A stretch of DNA of 64,000 bases from Alphaproteobacteria bacterium (GTDB lineage Bacteria > Pseudomonadota > Alphaproteobacteria > Sphingomonadales > Emcibacteraceae): NCBI GenBank assembly GCA_002401455.1, contig NVTE01000004.1, positions 85,122 through 149,121 on the forward strand, written 5' to 3'. Below are positions 9,373 through 18,961 of the stretch, in pieces (positions within the stretch are counted from its first letter, which is position 1; the number at the start of each line of letters is the position of its first letter). Made by a program: the position numbers and the translations under genes. The notes beneath the pieces are model-generated. The model worked only from the letters and a program-made list of their open reading frames with translations. It was not told the origin of the DNA and did not search any database.

Positions 9373-9413
9373 CCGGGGCCTGATCAGGGTAATTTAAGAT
9401 CAGAAGAACTTAA

Positions 9414-9455
9414 AGTCCGGAGGGGTCAGGTTTGGTTACCTGACCCCGCCGGACT
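9414..9455. terminator. Long inverted repeat between convergent acylase and chemoreceptor genes
   Basis: AGTCCGG plus GGGGTCAGGT (9414-9431) pairs with ACCTGACCCC plus CCGGACT (9438-9455), with one A/G mismatch and a 6-nt loop. The U-tract is weak, but the location between two convergent 3' ends supports a bidirectional terminator. Confidence 0.6.
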
Positions 9456-9480
9456 ATGTTTAGGGTTATATTAGTCTGTC

Positions 9481-11628
9481 TTAAAGGCTACTGATGTTGG
9501 TCAGGAAGCCATTGATCACAGTTGATATTTTTTTGACATTAGTGTTCACTTCATTGGCGGCACCATTGATACCCTCCGCGATGGTTTTGGTTTCTGAAGC
9601 TCCGGTGGAGACGTCAACAATAACTACGGTGACTTCCTGCGACCCTTTTGCCGCTTCCTGAACGTTTCTGGCGATCTCTGCGGTGGCGGCACTCTGTTCT
9701 TCGACGGCGGCGGCAATAGTTGTGGCAACCTCATTGGTTTCATCAATGATATTACGGATATTTTCAACGGCGTCGACGGCCTCCTGTGACGAGGCCTGTA
9801 CCGCTGCCACATGACCACTGATTTCTTCGGTGGCTTTGGAGGTCTGGGTGGCCAGGGCTTTGACTTCACTGGCAACAACCGCAAACCCTTTCCCCGCATC
9901 GCCGGCTCTGGCGGCTTCAATAGTCGCGTTAAGGGCCAGAAGGTTGGTTTGCTCGGCAATATCATTGATCAGATTGACAACGTCGGCGATCAGGGAGGTG
10001 GTCTGGGACAGGGAGGTCATTTTGTCTTTGGTCTCTCCCGCCTGACTGACGGCGCGTCGGGTAATTTCGGTCGAATGGCTCAGTTGACGGTTAATTTCAC
10101 CGACCGAGGCCGACATTTCTTCGGAGGCCGAAGCCACCGTATTGATATTTGAGGTTGCCTGTTCAGCGGCCGCGGCGGCGGTTGTACTCGAGATTCCTGT
10201 CTGTTCGGCAATCCCGGCCATGCGGCCAGATGAACTCAGAAGCTGGGTCGAGGTGGCCGACATATTTTGTAGGGCGGATGAAATATCTGTTTCGAAGTTT
10301 AAGATTAGGGCTTGCATTTGTTCCCCACGGGCGGCCTGCTGTTCCATCTCAGCCCGCTCTCTGGCCATTTTTTCTTGGCGCATGCGGTTTTGTCTTTCTT
10401 CGGCTTCTTGCTCCATTTCCCGTTGACGGACTTCCGCTTCCCGGGCGTCGGCTTCAAGTTTTTTATGGCGGATGGCCCCTTGCTGAAAGCTCAGCACATT
10501 ATTGGCCATGATACCAATTTCACTACCGTAATCAGAATAGCGGACTTCGACGTCCAGATTTCCTTCTGACAATTGGCCCATGGTTTCCTGAATGTCCTGA
10601 AGTGGGTCCGTAATGGAATGGGAAATTTTTAAAGATAACAGGCCCAGGCCCAGGCCAGCGATGGCGGTTAGGATCAGAAGTTGCCAGAAACTTGCGTTAG
10701 CATCGGTGGCTAAATCTTTGGCCTGGTCCCCAATATCTTGTGAAAATTTATTTTCGACCCTGTGGTAAAGATCTATTTTCCTGGTGATGGTATCGAACCA
10801 TTGGCTGCCAGAGACTCCACTGGCGGAGACATCTCGATAATCCTTAAAGACAAGGGCGCGCATGCGATTGACATCGTCCATAACAGGGCCGGTCATGGTC
10901 TTGGTAAAATAGGCTTTGATATCCCCATTGACATTGGCCTGAAAAGTGGTGAGGAAAGCTTCCTGTTGGGCAATCAGACCGACAAATTTTTTGTAGATCA
11001 CATCGCGGAAACTGCCGGCGGCAAAGCCATTAGCACCCATGGCCCGTTCCTGACCGGCCCGCTCCTTGGCTTCCAGCAGCGCAATATAGCCGGTAATTTC
11101 CCGCAACAGATCGGGGTTGTCCGTAATATTGCCGACGACCTTGATCATATCAAGCATCTTGGAGATGGTGCCGGTATAATATTTTGCCATTTCGCTTACG
11201 GTTAGGGTCATTGCCATGACGTCTGTGCGACTCTGCTCCAATTGGTTCAGGGCGGTCATGGCCAGAGCGGTTTTTTTGACCAGGTCATCATTGATCGCAG
11301 CCAGGTCAATGGCAGAGACGGCGGTGTTGAAGGTTGCCTGCTTTTTATCGCTTTCGTTATGCTGACCTAAAATCTTAGTGGTAAAAGCCTGTGAGGCCTG
11401 TGAGCCGATAAAACCGGCCGATGTTCCACGTTCTTTTTGCAGTTCATGAATCAGGTTACCAATCTTTGGCGTGAATTCGGTGAGTTTCTGCAGGGTATTC
11501 ATTTGTCCGGACATCTGATAATAACCGATCATTTTATCGGCAGAGAACATCAGGAACAAGATAAAGGTTAGCGAAATTGCGGTCAGAATCCTCAGGCTGA
11601 TCCCGTAATTATTAAGCCATTTAAGCAT
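9481..11628 (-). CDS. Methyl-accepting chemotaxis protein with nitrate/nitrite-sensing (NIT) domain
   Basis: 715 residues. TM1 is near residues 13-32. A periplasmic helical NIT-type sensor follows, beginning around [18 protein letters not shown], the diagnostic motif. TM2 is near 315-335, then HAMP ([19 protein letters not shown]). A long coiled coil with [18 protein letters not shown] precedes the MCP signalling domain, whose hairpin tip has [21 protein letters not shown]. It should signal through CheA/CheW to the flagellar motor in response to nitrate/nitrite or a related ligand. It is a single-gene unit with AGGA upstream of the ATG. Confidence 0.9.
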   Translation of the reverse strand: MLKWLNNYGISLRILTAISLTFILFLMFSADKMIGYYQMSGQMNTLQKLTEFTPKIGNLIHELQKERGTSAGFIGSQASQAFTTKILGQHNESDKKQATFNTAVSAIDLAAINDDLVKKTALAMTALNQLEQSRTDVMAMTLTVSEMAKYYTGTISKMLDMIKVVGNITDNPDLLREITGYIALLEAKERAGQERAMGANGFAAGSFRDVIYKKFVGLIAQQEAFLTTFQANVNGDIKAYFTKTMTGPVMDDVNRMRALVFKDYRDVSASGVSGSQWFDTITRKIDLYHRVENKFSQDIGDQAKDLATDANASFWQLLILTAIAGLGLGLLSLKISHSITDPLQDIQETMGQLSEGNLDVEVRYSDYGSEIGIMANNVLSFQQGAIRHKKLEADAREAEVRQREMEQEAEERQNRMRQEKMARERAEMEQQAARGEQMQALILNFETDISSALQNMSATSTQLLSSSGRMAGIAEQTGISSTTAAAAAEQATSNINTVASASEEMSASVGEINRQLSHSTEITRRAVSQAGETKDKMTSLSQTTSLIADVVNLINDIAEQTNLLALNATIEAARAGDAGKGFAVVASEVKALATQTSKATEEISGHVAAVQASSQEAVDAVENIRNIIDETNEVATTIAAAVEEQSAATAEIARNVQEAAKGSQEVTVVIVDVSTGASETKTIAEGINGAANEVNTNVKKISTVINGFLTNISSL

Positions 11629-11936
11629 GGTGAGGTCCTATTTGTTGGTGAATAATATATTTCCAGAGCATAAGGATTATGCCAAATGGGGTATTTGATC
11701 TGTATCAATAAAAAAAATCTTTATTTATCAGTAAGTTAACTAAAAATTAAGTTTTTTCAGAAACCGGTTTTGATTGTGAGGGTTTTGTAATTACTGTTGT
11801 GGAGGGGGTCGTCGGGGCAGGGGCAGATGTTTTTTCGTCCCCCCGGGAGCCACCGCTCAACGGGCGCGGTGGCCCTAAAGAGTTGACGTAACCCTGAAAG
11901 GGTTTTATCAAGGCCACCTAATTAAAGGAAAAAAAT
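11629..11936. other. 308-bp intergenic region with a GC-rich hairpin before lysK
   Basis: No coding frame is convincing. The region is AT-rich near 11690-11760 (likely promoters for the divergent chemoreceptor and lysK). It carries a hairpin at 11849-11873 (GCCACCGC with GCGGTGGC, 9-nt loop) about 64 nt before lysK. This may be part of a structured lysK leader; there is no U-tract, so it is not a classical attenuator. Confidence 0.4.
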
Positions 11937-13520
11937 ATGTCATCATCTTCGGACCTTACCCAACTGGCACTGGACAGCAAAGCCTGGCCCTTTCAGGAAG
12001 CCCGTAATCTGCTCAAACGGCTGGAGAAGTCTGGGAATGATAAAGGCTATGTGCTGTTTGAAACCGGCTATGGCCCCAGCGGTCTTCCTCATATCGGCAC
12101 CTTTGGGGAAGTGGCGCGGACCACTATGGTGCGTCAGGCTTTTCAGCGCCTCAGTGAGATACCGACAAAATTGATCGCTTTTTCCGATGATATGGATGGC
12201 CTGCGCAAAGTGCCGACCAATCTGCCAAATCAGGATATGCTGGCCAAATATATTGGCCAGCCCCTGACCAAGGTCCCTGACCCCTTTGGCACCCATGAGA
12301 GCTTTGCCCATCATAATAATGCCAGGTTGTGTAATTTTCTGGACAGCTTTGGTTTTGATTATGAATTCAAAAGCGCTACTGAGGTCTATACCAGCGGCGA
12401 AATGGACGCGACCCTGCTGCGTATGCTCGGGGCTTATGACAAGATTATGAAAGTGATTCTGCCCACATTGGGCGCTGAGCGTCAGGCCACCTACAGTCCG
12501 TTTCTACCCTTGTGCCCGCGCACCGGTATGGTGTTGCAGGTGCCGATTGTTGACCGGGACCTTTCCGCAGGCACGGTGACTTACCGGGATGAGGAAACCA
12601 GCAAGCTTGTCGAGGTTCCCGTCACTGGCGGTGGCTGTAAAATGCAGTGGAAAGCCGACTGGGCCATGCGTTGGGTCGGGCTGGGCGTTGATTATGAAAT
12701 GGCCGGCAAAGACCTGATGGAATCGGTCAAGCTGTCCAGTGCCATCACCCGTATTTTGGGCAGTGTGCCGCCGGAAGGCTTCAGCTATGAATTGTTTCTG
12801 GATGAAAATGGCGAAAAAATCTCTAAATCCAAAGGCAATGGCCTGACCATGGAAGACTGGCTGAAATACGGGACACCGGAAAGCCTGTCGATGTATATGT
12901 TCCAGTCTCCGCGCAAAGCGAAAAAGCTGTTTTTTGATGTCATTCCGAAAACCGTCGATGAGTATATCACTCATCTGGCCAAATTCAGTGATCAGGAAGA
13001 CAAGCTGAAACTGACCAATCCGGTTTGGCATGTTCATAACGGCACCCCGCCGGAGCAGACCCTGCCGGTCACCTTTGCCCTGTTGTTAAACCTGGTCAGT
13101 GCCAGTGACGCCCATGACAAGGCCACCCTGTGGGGCTTTATCAGCAATTATGCCGATGGGACCACGGCGGAAAAATTTCCCCTGCTGGATCAGCTTGTGG
13201 GCTATGCCTTGGTCTATTATGAAAATTTTGTCAAACCCCATAAAAATTATCGCGTCCCGACGACTAAAGAAGTTGTCGCGCTGGAAAGTCTGGTCGAGAA
13301 GTTGGAAAACCTGGACGATATGCTGCCGGCATCTGACTATCAGAATGTGGTTTTTGCCGTGGGCAATGACCAGGGATATGACAATCTCCGCGATTGGTTC
13401 GGGGCCCTGTATGAAATTCTACTGGGTCAGAAACAGGGGCCGCGCATGGGATCGTTCATTGCTCTTTATGGACGTCAGAAAACCATAGATCTCATTCGGT
13501 CCACCCTCTCGGGAAGCTGA
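11937..13520 (+). CDS. lysK: Class I lysyl-tRNA synthetase (LysRS1)
   Basis: 527 residues. It charges tRNA-Lys using a Rossmann-fold class I catalytic domain instead of the usual bacterial class II enzyme. The HIGH-equivalent GPSGLPHIGTFGE lies near residue 43 and the KMSKS-equivalent KISKSKGNG near 292. The protein has the length and C-terminal helical anticodon-binding region of archaeal and alphaproteobacterial LysK. A purine-rich AAAGGAAAAAAAT precedes the ATG. A class II LysS may or may not exist elsewhere in the genome. Confidence 0.96.
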   Translation: MSSSSDLTQLALDSKAWPFQEARNLLKRLEKSGNDKGYVLFETGYGPSGLPHIGTFGEVARTTMVRQAFQRLSEIPTKLIAFSDDMDGLRKVPTNLPNQDMLAKYIGQPLTKVPDPFGTHESFAHHNNARLCNFLDSFGFDYEFKSATEVYTSGEMDATLLRMLGAYDKIMKVILPTLGAERQATYSPFLPLCPRTGMVLQVPIVDRDLSAGTVTYRDEETSKLVEVPVTGGGCKMQWKADWAMRWVGLGVDYEMAGKDLMESVKLSSAITRILGSVPPEGFSYELFLDENGEKISKSKGNGLTMEDWLKYGTPESLSMYMFQSPRKAKKLFFDVIPKTVDEYITHLAKFSDQEDKLKLTNPVWHVHNGTPPEQTLPVTFALLLNLVSASDAHDKATLWGFISNYADGTTAEKFPLLDQLVGYALVYYENFVKPHKNYRVPTTKEVVALESLVEKLENLDDMLPASDYQNVVFAVGNDQGYDNLRDWFGALYEILLGQKQGPRMGSFIALYGRQKTIDLIRSTLSGS

Positions 13521-13560
13521 CAACCATGCTGAGTTGAGCACGGGGGGGTATGACAAAATT

Positions 13561-13588
13561 ATTAATCTTTAAGGATTGATTAATTTTT
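13561..13588 (+). terminator. Weak intrinsic terminator after lysK
   Basis: ATTAATC (13561-13567) pairs with GATTAAT (13578-13584) and a short T run follows. The stem is short and A/T only, so this is a tentative call based on location 40 nt after the lysK stop. Confidence 0.4.
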
Positions 13589-13780
13589 CATTTGATTCTT
13601 CTGATGTAAAATGTTACTTCAGGTTGCAGGCTTAAGTGTATGAATTGTAATTAGATTTATGGTGCTTGACTTTGAACTTTTTGGGGGCCGTCGTGGCAGA
13701 GTGTTGCCGCCTTTCAAACAATTTTTGATTTAGATTAATCTTGCATTAACCTTAAGGGGTTAAAACAAGAAAAAACGACT

Positions 13781-14440
13781 ATGACGAGGAAGTGCATGTT
13801 AGGGATTACATATAAAGCAGTCTGGAAACGGCTTCTGGACATTGTGGGTTCACTGCTCCTTATTATATTACTGTCTCCTCTACTGCTGGGTGTGGTGGTG
13901 CTGGTACGTCTGAAATTAGGCAGCCCCATATTTTTTACTCAGGAGAGGCTGGGCCTGAACGGAAAGTCTTTCACCATCTGGAAATTCCGCAGTATGACCA
14001 ATTGTCGGGATGAGAATGGGGATTTTCTGGCCGATGAATATCGGTTAACAAGATTTGGCAAATTGCTCCGTGACATTAGCGTCGACGAACTGCCCCAGCT
14101 GTGGAATGTTCTGATCGGCGATATGAGCCTGATTGGCCCCCGGCCATTCATCGCTGAATATGGGGCCCGTTATACCACGGAACAAATGCGCCGTCATGAA
14201 GTGCGGCCGGGCATTAGTGGCTGGGCTCAGGTGATGGGTCGTAATTCCATCAGCTGGAATCAGAAGTTTATTCTGGATGTCTGGTATGTGGATAATTGTG
14301 GTCTGCTGACAGATATAAGGATTTTATTGCGCACTATCCCTATTGTCCTCGGCCGGGCCGGGGTTTCAGCAGAAAATCATGTGACCATGCCAGAATGGGC
14401 AAATTCAGAAGTGCCCGTCGAAAAGATTCCTTCCGAATAG
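13781..14440 (+). CDS. Bacterial sugar transferase (PglC/WcaJ-like phosphoglycosyl transferase), short form
   Basis: 219 residues. One N-terminal hydrophobic segment (about 17-42) is followed by the monotopic phosphoglycosyl transferase core: KFRSMTN, DISVDELPQLWNVL, GDMSLIGPRPF and VRPGISGWAQVMGRN. The family moves a sugar-1-phosphate onto undecaprenyl phosphate to start an exopolysaccharide, O-antigen or glycoprotein glycan. It lacks the N-terminal extension of WcaJ. An alternative ATG is at 13796. It stands alone between lysK and metK, away from any polysaccharide cluster, which is unusual. Confidence 0.88.
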   Translation: MTRKCMLGITYKAVWKRLLDIVGSLLLIILLSPLLLGVVVLVRLKLGSPIFFTQERLGLNGKSFTIWKFRSMTNCRDENGDFLADEYRLTRFGKLLRDISVDELPQLWNVLIGDMSLIGPRPFIAEYGARYTTEQMRRHEVRPGISGWAQVMGRNSISWNQKFILDVWYVDNCGLLTDIRILLRTIPIVLGRAGVSAENHVTMPEWANSEVPVEKIPSE

Positions 14441-14494
14441 GTCGAGAGTGTTAAATAATATAAAAAAATATAAAGATTGATTAGGTCTGAGGTT

Positions 14495-14515
14495 AAAAAG
14501 CTTCAGGCTTTTTTT
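14495..14515 (+). terminator. Intrinsic terminator after the sugar transferase gene
   Basis: AAAAAGC (14495-14501) and GCTTTTT (14507-14513) form a stem with a 5-nt loop followed by more T. It lies about 55 nt after the sugar transferase stop. Confidence 0.7.
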
Positions 14516-14595
14516 GTCTTTACCGGGGGTGAAACTCAGCCTTTCTGTCAAGAGAGGTCAGGGACAGGTAGAAAGTATTTATTCATATTAATAAA

Positions 14596-14615
14596 ATATA
14601 AAGGTTTCTTTATAT
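14596..14615. promoter_or_regulatory. Perfect palindromic operator candidate upstream of metK
   Basis: ATATAAAG-GTTT-CTTTATAT is a perfect 8-4-8 inverted repeat about 57 bp before the metK ATG. The ArsR-family regulators SahR/SamR are known to control metK and the SAM cycle in Proteobacteria through AT-rich palindromes of this kind. Assignment to them is inference from memory of the motif style. Confidence 0.45.
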
Positions 14616-14672
14616 AAATGATATGTTATATATTAATCAAGATACTTGAATTTAACTGCCGGAGCGTTATCC

Positions 14673-15836
14673 ATGTCGAGAAAAAATTATTTATTTACCA
14701 GTGAGTCCGTATCCGAAGGTCACCCAGATAAAGTTTCCGATTGTATTTCTGATGCGATTGTTGATTTGTTTCTGGCTGCGGAGCCCGAGGCTCGGGTTGC
14801 AGTTGAAACCCTGACCACGACAAATCGTGTGGTTCTTGCCGGTGAGGTCAGAGGCCCCGCCTCTGTAGGTGCAGAGCAAATGGAGGCTGCCGCCCGCCGG
14901 GTGGTCCGGCAAATTGGTTATGAGCAGGATGGGTTTCACTGGAAAGATATGGCGGTTGAAATCTATGTTCATGGGCAGTCTGCGGACATTGCCATGGGTG
15001 TGGATAGTGGGGCTAATAAAGAAGAAGGGGCCGGCGACCAGGGCATTATGTTTGGCTATGCCACCGATGAAACCGATGTTTATATGCCGGCACCGCTGCA
15101 TTATTCTCATTTGATCTTGAAATCCCTGGCGGCGGCTCGTCACGGGGGGGTGACGGAGCTTGGTCCGGATTCAAAAAGCCAGGTGACCCTGCAATATGAA
15201 GATGGGGTTCCGGTTCGGGCCGCTTCAGTTGTGGTCTCGACCCAGCATGGGGCCGATGTCACTCAGGAGCAGGTCCGGGAAATTGTCCTTGGCCATATTG
15301 AAAAAAGCCTGCCCAGTGGCTGGATGTGCCCTGAAGAAGAACTCTATATCAATCCGACCGGAAATTTCGTCATTGGCGGTCCGGACGGCGATGCCGGGTT
15401 GACCGGACGCAAAATTATTGTCGATACTTACGGCGGTGCGGCCCCGCATGGCGGCGGCGCTTTCTCGGGCAAGGATCCGACAAAGGTGGATCGGTCAGCG
15501 GCCTATGCTTCCCGTTATCTGGCTAAAAATGTGGTGGCGGCTGGTTTGGCCCGTCGTTGTACGATACAGCTGGCCTATGCTATCGGCGTGTCTCATCCAT
15601 TGTCCCTCTATGTGGACTTCCATAACACCGGTGAAGTTGATCCGGCGGTTCTGGAAAAAGTCCTGTTTGAAATTATGAATTTAAGTCCCCGAGGTATCCG
15701 CGAGCACTTGGACCTGAACCGGCCGATCTATGAGCGGACGGCAGCTTATGGTCACTTTGGCCGCGCACCTGAGGCCGATGGCGGCTTCTCATGGGAAAAA
15801 CTGGATCTGGTGGATAGCCTTAAGGGTCATTTCTAA
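14673..15836 (+). CDS. metK: S-adenosylmethionine synthetase
   Basis: 387 residues. It makes SAM from methionine and ATP. The N-terminal [20 protein letters not shown], the middle [12 protein letters not shown], and the C-terminal [19 protein letters not shown] are all present and intact. A TTG at 14646 would extend the frame, but GGAG at 14661-14664 is well spaced for this ATG and the family begins here. trmB, a SAM-dependent enzyme, follows after 5 nt and probably shares the transcript. A palindromic operator candidate lies upstream. Confidence 0.97.
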   Translation: MSRKNYLFTSESVSEGHPDKVSDCISDAIVDLFLAAEPEARVAVETLTTTNRVVLAGEVRGPASVGAEQMEAAARRVVRQIGYEQDGFHWKDMAVEIYVHGQSADIAMGVDSGANKEEGAGDQGIMFGYATDETDVYMPAPLHYSHLILKSLAAARHGGVTELGPDSKSQVTLQYEDGVPVRAASVVVSTQHGADVTQEQVREIVLGHIEKSLPSGWMCPEEELYINPTGNFVIGGPDGDAGLTGRKIIVDTYGGAAPHGGGAFSGKDPTKVDRSAAYASRYLAKNVVAAGLARRCTIQLAYAIGVSHPLSLYVDFHNTGEVDPAVLEKVLFEIMNLSPRGIREHLDLNRPIYERTAAYGHFGRAPEADGGFSWEKLDLVDSLKGHF

Positions 15837-15841
15837 GTCTG

Positions 15842-16543
15842 ATGCGTAATCTTGAAGATATCAAAGGTAGCCGGGTGTATGGTCGGCGACAGGGCCAGGC
15901 CCTGTCCGCCGCCCGTCAGGCCCGGTTGGATAAGTGGCTGCCGAATATTGAAATTCCTTTGGACGGGCTGGTGCCTACAGGTCCTTCGGGACATTTTGAC
16001 AGCGCCCTGGCGGATCATTGGCTCGAGATTGGTTTTGGCAAGGGCGAGCATCTGGCGGCCCAGGCAAAATCCCATCCTGATATTGGTGTTATCGGCTGCG
16101 AACCTTTTCTCAACGGCGTGTCCGGTCTGGTCGACATCGTGGATCAGGAAAACCTGACCAACGTTCGCATCTTCATGGATGATGCCAGATTGTTGATGGA
16201 CAGTCTGCCGGACCAGTCCATTGGCCGGGCTTTTATCCTGTTTCCAGACCCCTGGCCCAAGGCGCGCCACCATAAGCGCCGCATCGTCAGCGCTGGCAAT
16301 ATAAAGGTCCTGTCCCGGATTCTGAAAGACGGGGCTGAATTGCGCATTGGCACGGACCATATGGAGTATTGCCGCTGGATAATGGCTCATATGCTGGAAA
16401 ATCCCGATTTTAACTGGCTGTCGGATAGCCCGGAAAACTGGCGGAATCGTCCCGATGACTGGCCGGCCAGTCGTTATGAAATAAAGTCCAGGGAACAAGG
16501 CCGAATAAGCAGTTATCTGCGCTTTATCCGTTGTCAAAGGTAG
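15842..16543 (+). CDS. trmB: tRNA (guanine-N7-)-methyltransferase TrmB
   Basis: 233 residues. It forms m7G46 in the tRNA variable loop using SAM. The SAM-binding motif is LEIGFGKGEHLAAQA, the conserved FPDPWPKARHHKRR follows, and RIGTDHMEYCRWI matches the GTD motif near the C-terminus. It starts 5 nt after the metK stop, so metK-trmB likely form one operon that couples SAM supply to a consumer. Confidence 0.95.
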   Translation: MRNLEDIKGSRVYGRRQGQALSAARQARLDKWLPNIEIPLDGLVPTGPSGHFDSALADHWLEIGFGKGEHLAAQAKSHPDIGVIGCEPFLNGVSGLVDIVDQENLTNVRIFMDDARLLMDSLPDQSIGRAFILFPDPWPKARHHKRRIVSAGNIKVLSRILKDGAELRIGTDHMEYCRWIMAHMLENPDFNWLSDSPENWRNRPDDWPASRYEIKSREQGRISSYLRFIRCQR

Positions 16544-16616
16544 GCTTCGGGCATGCTCTAGACAAGCTATATTCAGGCTTCAGCAGAGCCTTAGTATTAA
16601 ACGGCGTACTATTCGC

Positions 16617-16644
16617 TTGAAGTTCTCATCTTTTCGACTATATA
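16617..16644 (+). promoter_or_regulatory. Sigma70-type promoter candidate for the rimP-nusA-infB operon
   Basis: TTGAAG (16617-16622) and TATATA (16639-16644) are separated by 16 nt; a shifted TATATA at 16641 gives 18. Transcription would begin near 16652, upstream of the terminator-like hairpin and the rimP start. Confidence 0.5.
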
Positions 16645-16672
16645 TAGAGCAACCGAATCACTTGAAAAAATT

Positions 16673-16709
16673 AAAAGTGCGGGCAAGTGTTTCACTGGCC
16701 TGCTTTTTT
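16673..16709 (+). terminator. Intrinsic terminator in the rimP leader, possible attenuator
   Basis: GCGGGC (16679-16684) pairs with GCCTGC (16698-16703). An inner AGTG-TTT-CACT stem (16686-16696) sits in the loop, and flanking A and T runs extend the stem, ending in TTTTTT (16704-16709). Only 40 nt separate it from rimP, so the rimP promoter probably lies upstream and must be read through it. Confidence 0.75.
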
Positions 16710-16749
16710 ATTTGGTGAAAGCCGGAGCTAAAACTTAAGTGGAATTAAT

Positions 16750-17241
16750 GTGTCGTCACAGTTAAAAACATTGCATGATATTATCGACCCTGTTGCTGAG
16801 GCATTGGGCTATGAAATCATCCGCATTGCTCTGCAAAATTCAGCCAGGGGCGGGGCGGTGACGCTGCAGATCATGGCCGAGAGGCCTGATGGCACCATGT
16901 TGGTTGAGGATTGTGCCGCACTCAGCCGAGAGGTTTCTGTTATCCTGGATGTTGATGACCCGATCTCGGGGGAATATGTCCTGGAAGTCAGTACAGCGGG
17001 CATTGATCGGCCGTTGACCCGGCGCAAGGATTTTGCCAATTATGCCGGAAATGTTGCTAAGATAGAATTGTCGGTTCCTGACAATGGCCGGCGGCGTTAT
17101 CGCGGAAAATTGCTGGGCATCGAGGGTGATGTGGTAAAGATTGAAGTGGATGGTGAGGTTTTTGACGTGGACTTCGATAACATCAACCGGTCCAAACTTG
17201 TCTTGACCGATGAATTATTGGCGGCGGCGACTAAGCAGTAA
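16750..17241 (+). CDS. rimP: Ribosome maturation factor RimP
   Basis: 163 residues from GTG (the ATG overlapping at 16748 is out of frame). It is needed for 30S subunit assembly. The N-terminal domain shows GYEIIRIALQN and VEDCAALSREVSVILDVDDPI, with the conserved ISGEYVLEVSTAGIDRPLTR. An SH3-like C-terminal domain follows. It is the first gene of the large translation/transcription operon. The ribosome-binding site is weak. Confidence 0.95.
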   Translation: MSSQLKTLHDIIDPVAEALGYEIIRIALQNSARGGAVTLQIMAERPDGTMLVEDCAALSREVSVILDVDDPISGEYVLEVSTAGIDRPLTRRKDFANYAGNVAKIELSVPDNGRRRYRGKLLGIEGDVVKIEVDGEVFDVDFDNINRSKLVLTDELLAAATKQ

Positions 17242-17338
17242 AAGATGGGTCAGAAATTTTGGCCAGATTGAGTGACTTGAGACTATAAAATTGAATTGAG
17301 AATAGAATGCTTAAACGGGCATGGATGGAGTTCAAGGT

Positions 17339-18919
17339 ATGACAACGGCGGTAAGTGCGAACAGGATTGAATTGCTGCAAATTGCAGATGCGGTTGCACG
17401 GGAAAAGAATATTGACAAGGAAATCGTCCTAGAAGCTTTGGAAGAAGCCATTCAGAAGGCGGCCCGGTCACGCTATGGCGCAGAAAATGAAATCAAGGCC
17501 CATATTGACCGTAAAAATGGCGATATCAAACTGTACCGGGTTCTGGAAGTGGTGGAGCATGTGGAAAATCATGCGACCGAACTGACCTTGAAAGATGCGA
17601 CAAAGCTCAAGAAGGAAGCCGTGATCGGCGACCTGCTGGCTGACGAACTGCCGCCAATAGATTTTGGCCGGGTTGCTGCCCAGACCGCCAAGCAGGTCAT
17701 TGTTCAGAAAGTACGTGACGCCGAACGTCAACGCCAGTTTGATGAATATCAGGATCGCATTGGTGAGATCATTAATGGGGTTGTTAAGCGGATCGAATAC
17801 GGTAATGTGATCGTTGATGTGGGTCAGGCTGAAGCTGTGATCCGCCGCGATCAGATGATCCCGCGGGAGCATATGCGCAACGGTGACCGGATCCGGGCCT
17901 ATATCGCTGATGTGCGGCGGGAAGTCAGGGGGCCTCAGATCTTCCTGTCCCGGTCTCACCCGGACTTCATGTCCAAGCTGTTCACCCAGGAAGTGCCGGA
18001 AATCTATGACGGTGTTATCGAGATTATTGGTGTCGCTCGCGATCCGGGCAGCCGGGCAAAAATCGCCGTGGTGAGTTCCGATGGTTCCATTGATCCAGTT
18101 GGCGCTTGTGTTGGTATGCGCGGTAGCCGGGTTCAGGCGGTGGTTAATGAACTGGCCGGAGAGAAAATTGATATCATTCAGTGGTCTGCGGACCCGGCAA
18201 CGCTGATCATCAGCGCCCTGGCCCCGGCCGAGGTGTCCAAGGTGGTTCTGGATGAAGACAGAAAACGCATTGATGTTGTTGTCGCCGAAGACCAGCTCAG
18301 TCTGGCTATTGGCCGGCGCGGACAGAATGTGCGTCTGGCGTCACAGTTGAGTGGCTGGCAGGTGGACATCATGACCGAAGCCGCTGAATCTGAAAAACGT
18401 CAGGCTGAATATAAAGTCCGCACAGACTTGTTTGTCAGTCAGCTGGATGTGGATGAAACCCTGGCCCTGTTGCTGGTGGCTGAAGGCTTCCGCAATATGG
18501 AAGAAGTGGCCTATGTGGCGCCAGAGGAATTTGCCGGAATCGAAGGCTTTGACACGGATCTGGTGGCTGAACTGCAAAACCGGGCCCGTGAGTCCCTGGA
18601 CCGCCAGGCGGTGAAGTCTGAGAAAGCCCGGGTTAAACTTGGTGTTTCTGATGAGGTTGCTGCCATTGATGGCCTGACATCGGCCATGCTGGTGTTGTTG
18701 GGTGATGCGGAGATCAAGACACTGGATGATCTGGGTGACTTGGCGGCAGATGAGCTGACCAGCCGGGAAGATGGCATTCTGCGGACCACTGGCTTGACGG
18801 AAGAAAAAGCCAATGAGATTATCATGGCTGCTCGGGCACATTGGTTTGAAGACGAAGAAACAGAAGAAACAGAAGAAACGACTGAAGAGGCTGTTGCAGA
18901 ACAGGCGGAAGCGGAATAA
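17339..18919 (+). CDS. nusA: Transcription termination/antitermination factor NusA
   Basis: 526 residues from the chosen ATG (GGAG at 17327-17330); an ATG at 17321 would add six residues. The N-terminal RNA polymerase-binding domain is followed by an S1 domain (about 130-200), two KH domains (VGACVGMRGSRVQAV and LAIGRRGQNVRLASQL), and C-terminal helix-hairpin-helix repeats. It ends in a Glu/Thr-rich acidic tail. NusA modulates pausing, termination and antitermination. It lies in conserved order between rimP and ylxR. Confidence 0.97.
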   Translation: MTTAVSANRIELLQIADAVAREKNIDKEIVLEALEEAIQKAARSRYGAENEIKAHIDRKNGDIKLYRVLEVVEHVENHATELTLKDATKLKKEAVIGDLLADELPPIDFGRVAAQTAKQVIVQKVRDAERQRQFDEYQDRIGEIINGVVKRIEYGNVIVDVGQAEAVIRRDQMIPREHMRNGDRIRAYIADVRREVRGPQIFLSRSHPDFMSKLFTQEVPEIYDGVIEIIGVARDPGSRAKIAVVSSDGSIDPVGACVGMRGSRVQAVVNELAGEKIDIIQWSADPATLIISALAPAEVSKVVLDEDRKRIDVVVAEDQLSLAIGRRGQNVRLASQLSGWQVDIMTEAAESEKRQAEYKVRTDLFVSQLDVDETLALLLVAEGFRNMEEVAYVAPEEFAGIEGFDTDLVAELQNRARESLDRQAVKSEKARVKLGVSDEVAAIDGLTSAMLVLLGDAEIKTLDDLGDLAADELTSREDGILRTTGLTEEKANEIIMAARAHWFEDEETEETEETTEEAVAEQAEAE

Positions 18920-18961
18920 TATACCGTGGTGCTGGCTGTGCCTGAAGTGAATGGAAAGTGA

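Noticed and set aside
14520..14672. SAM riboswitch before metK
   Set aside because: I could not match the SAM-II, SAM-V or SAM/SAH consensus pseudoknots; the palindrome looks like a protein operator instead.
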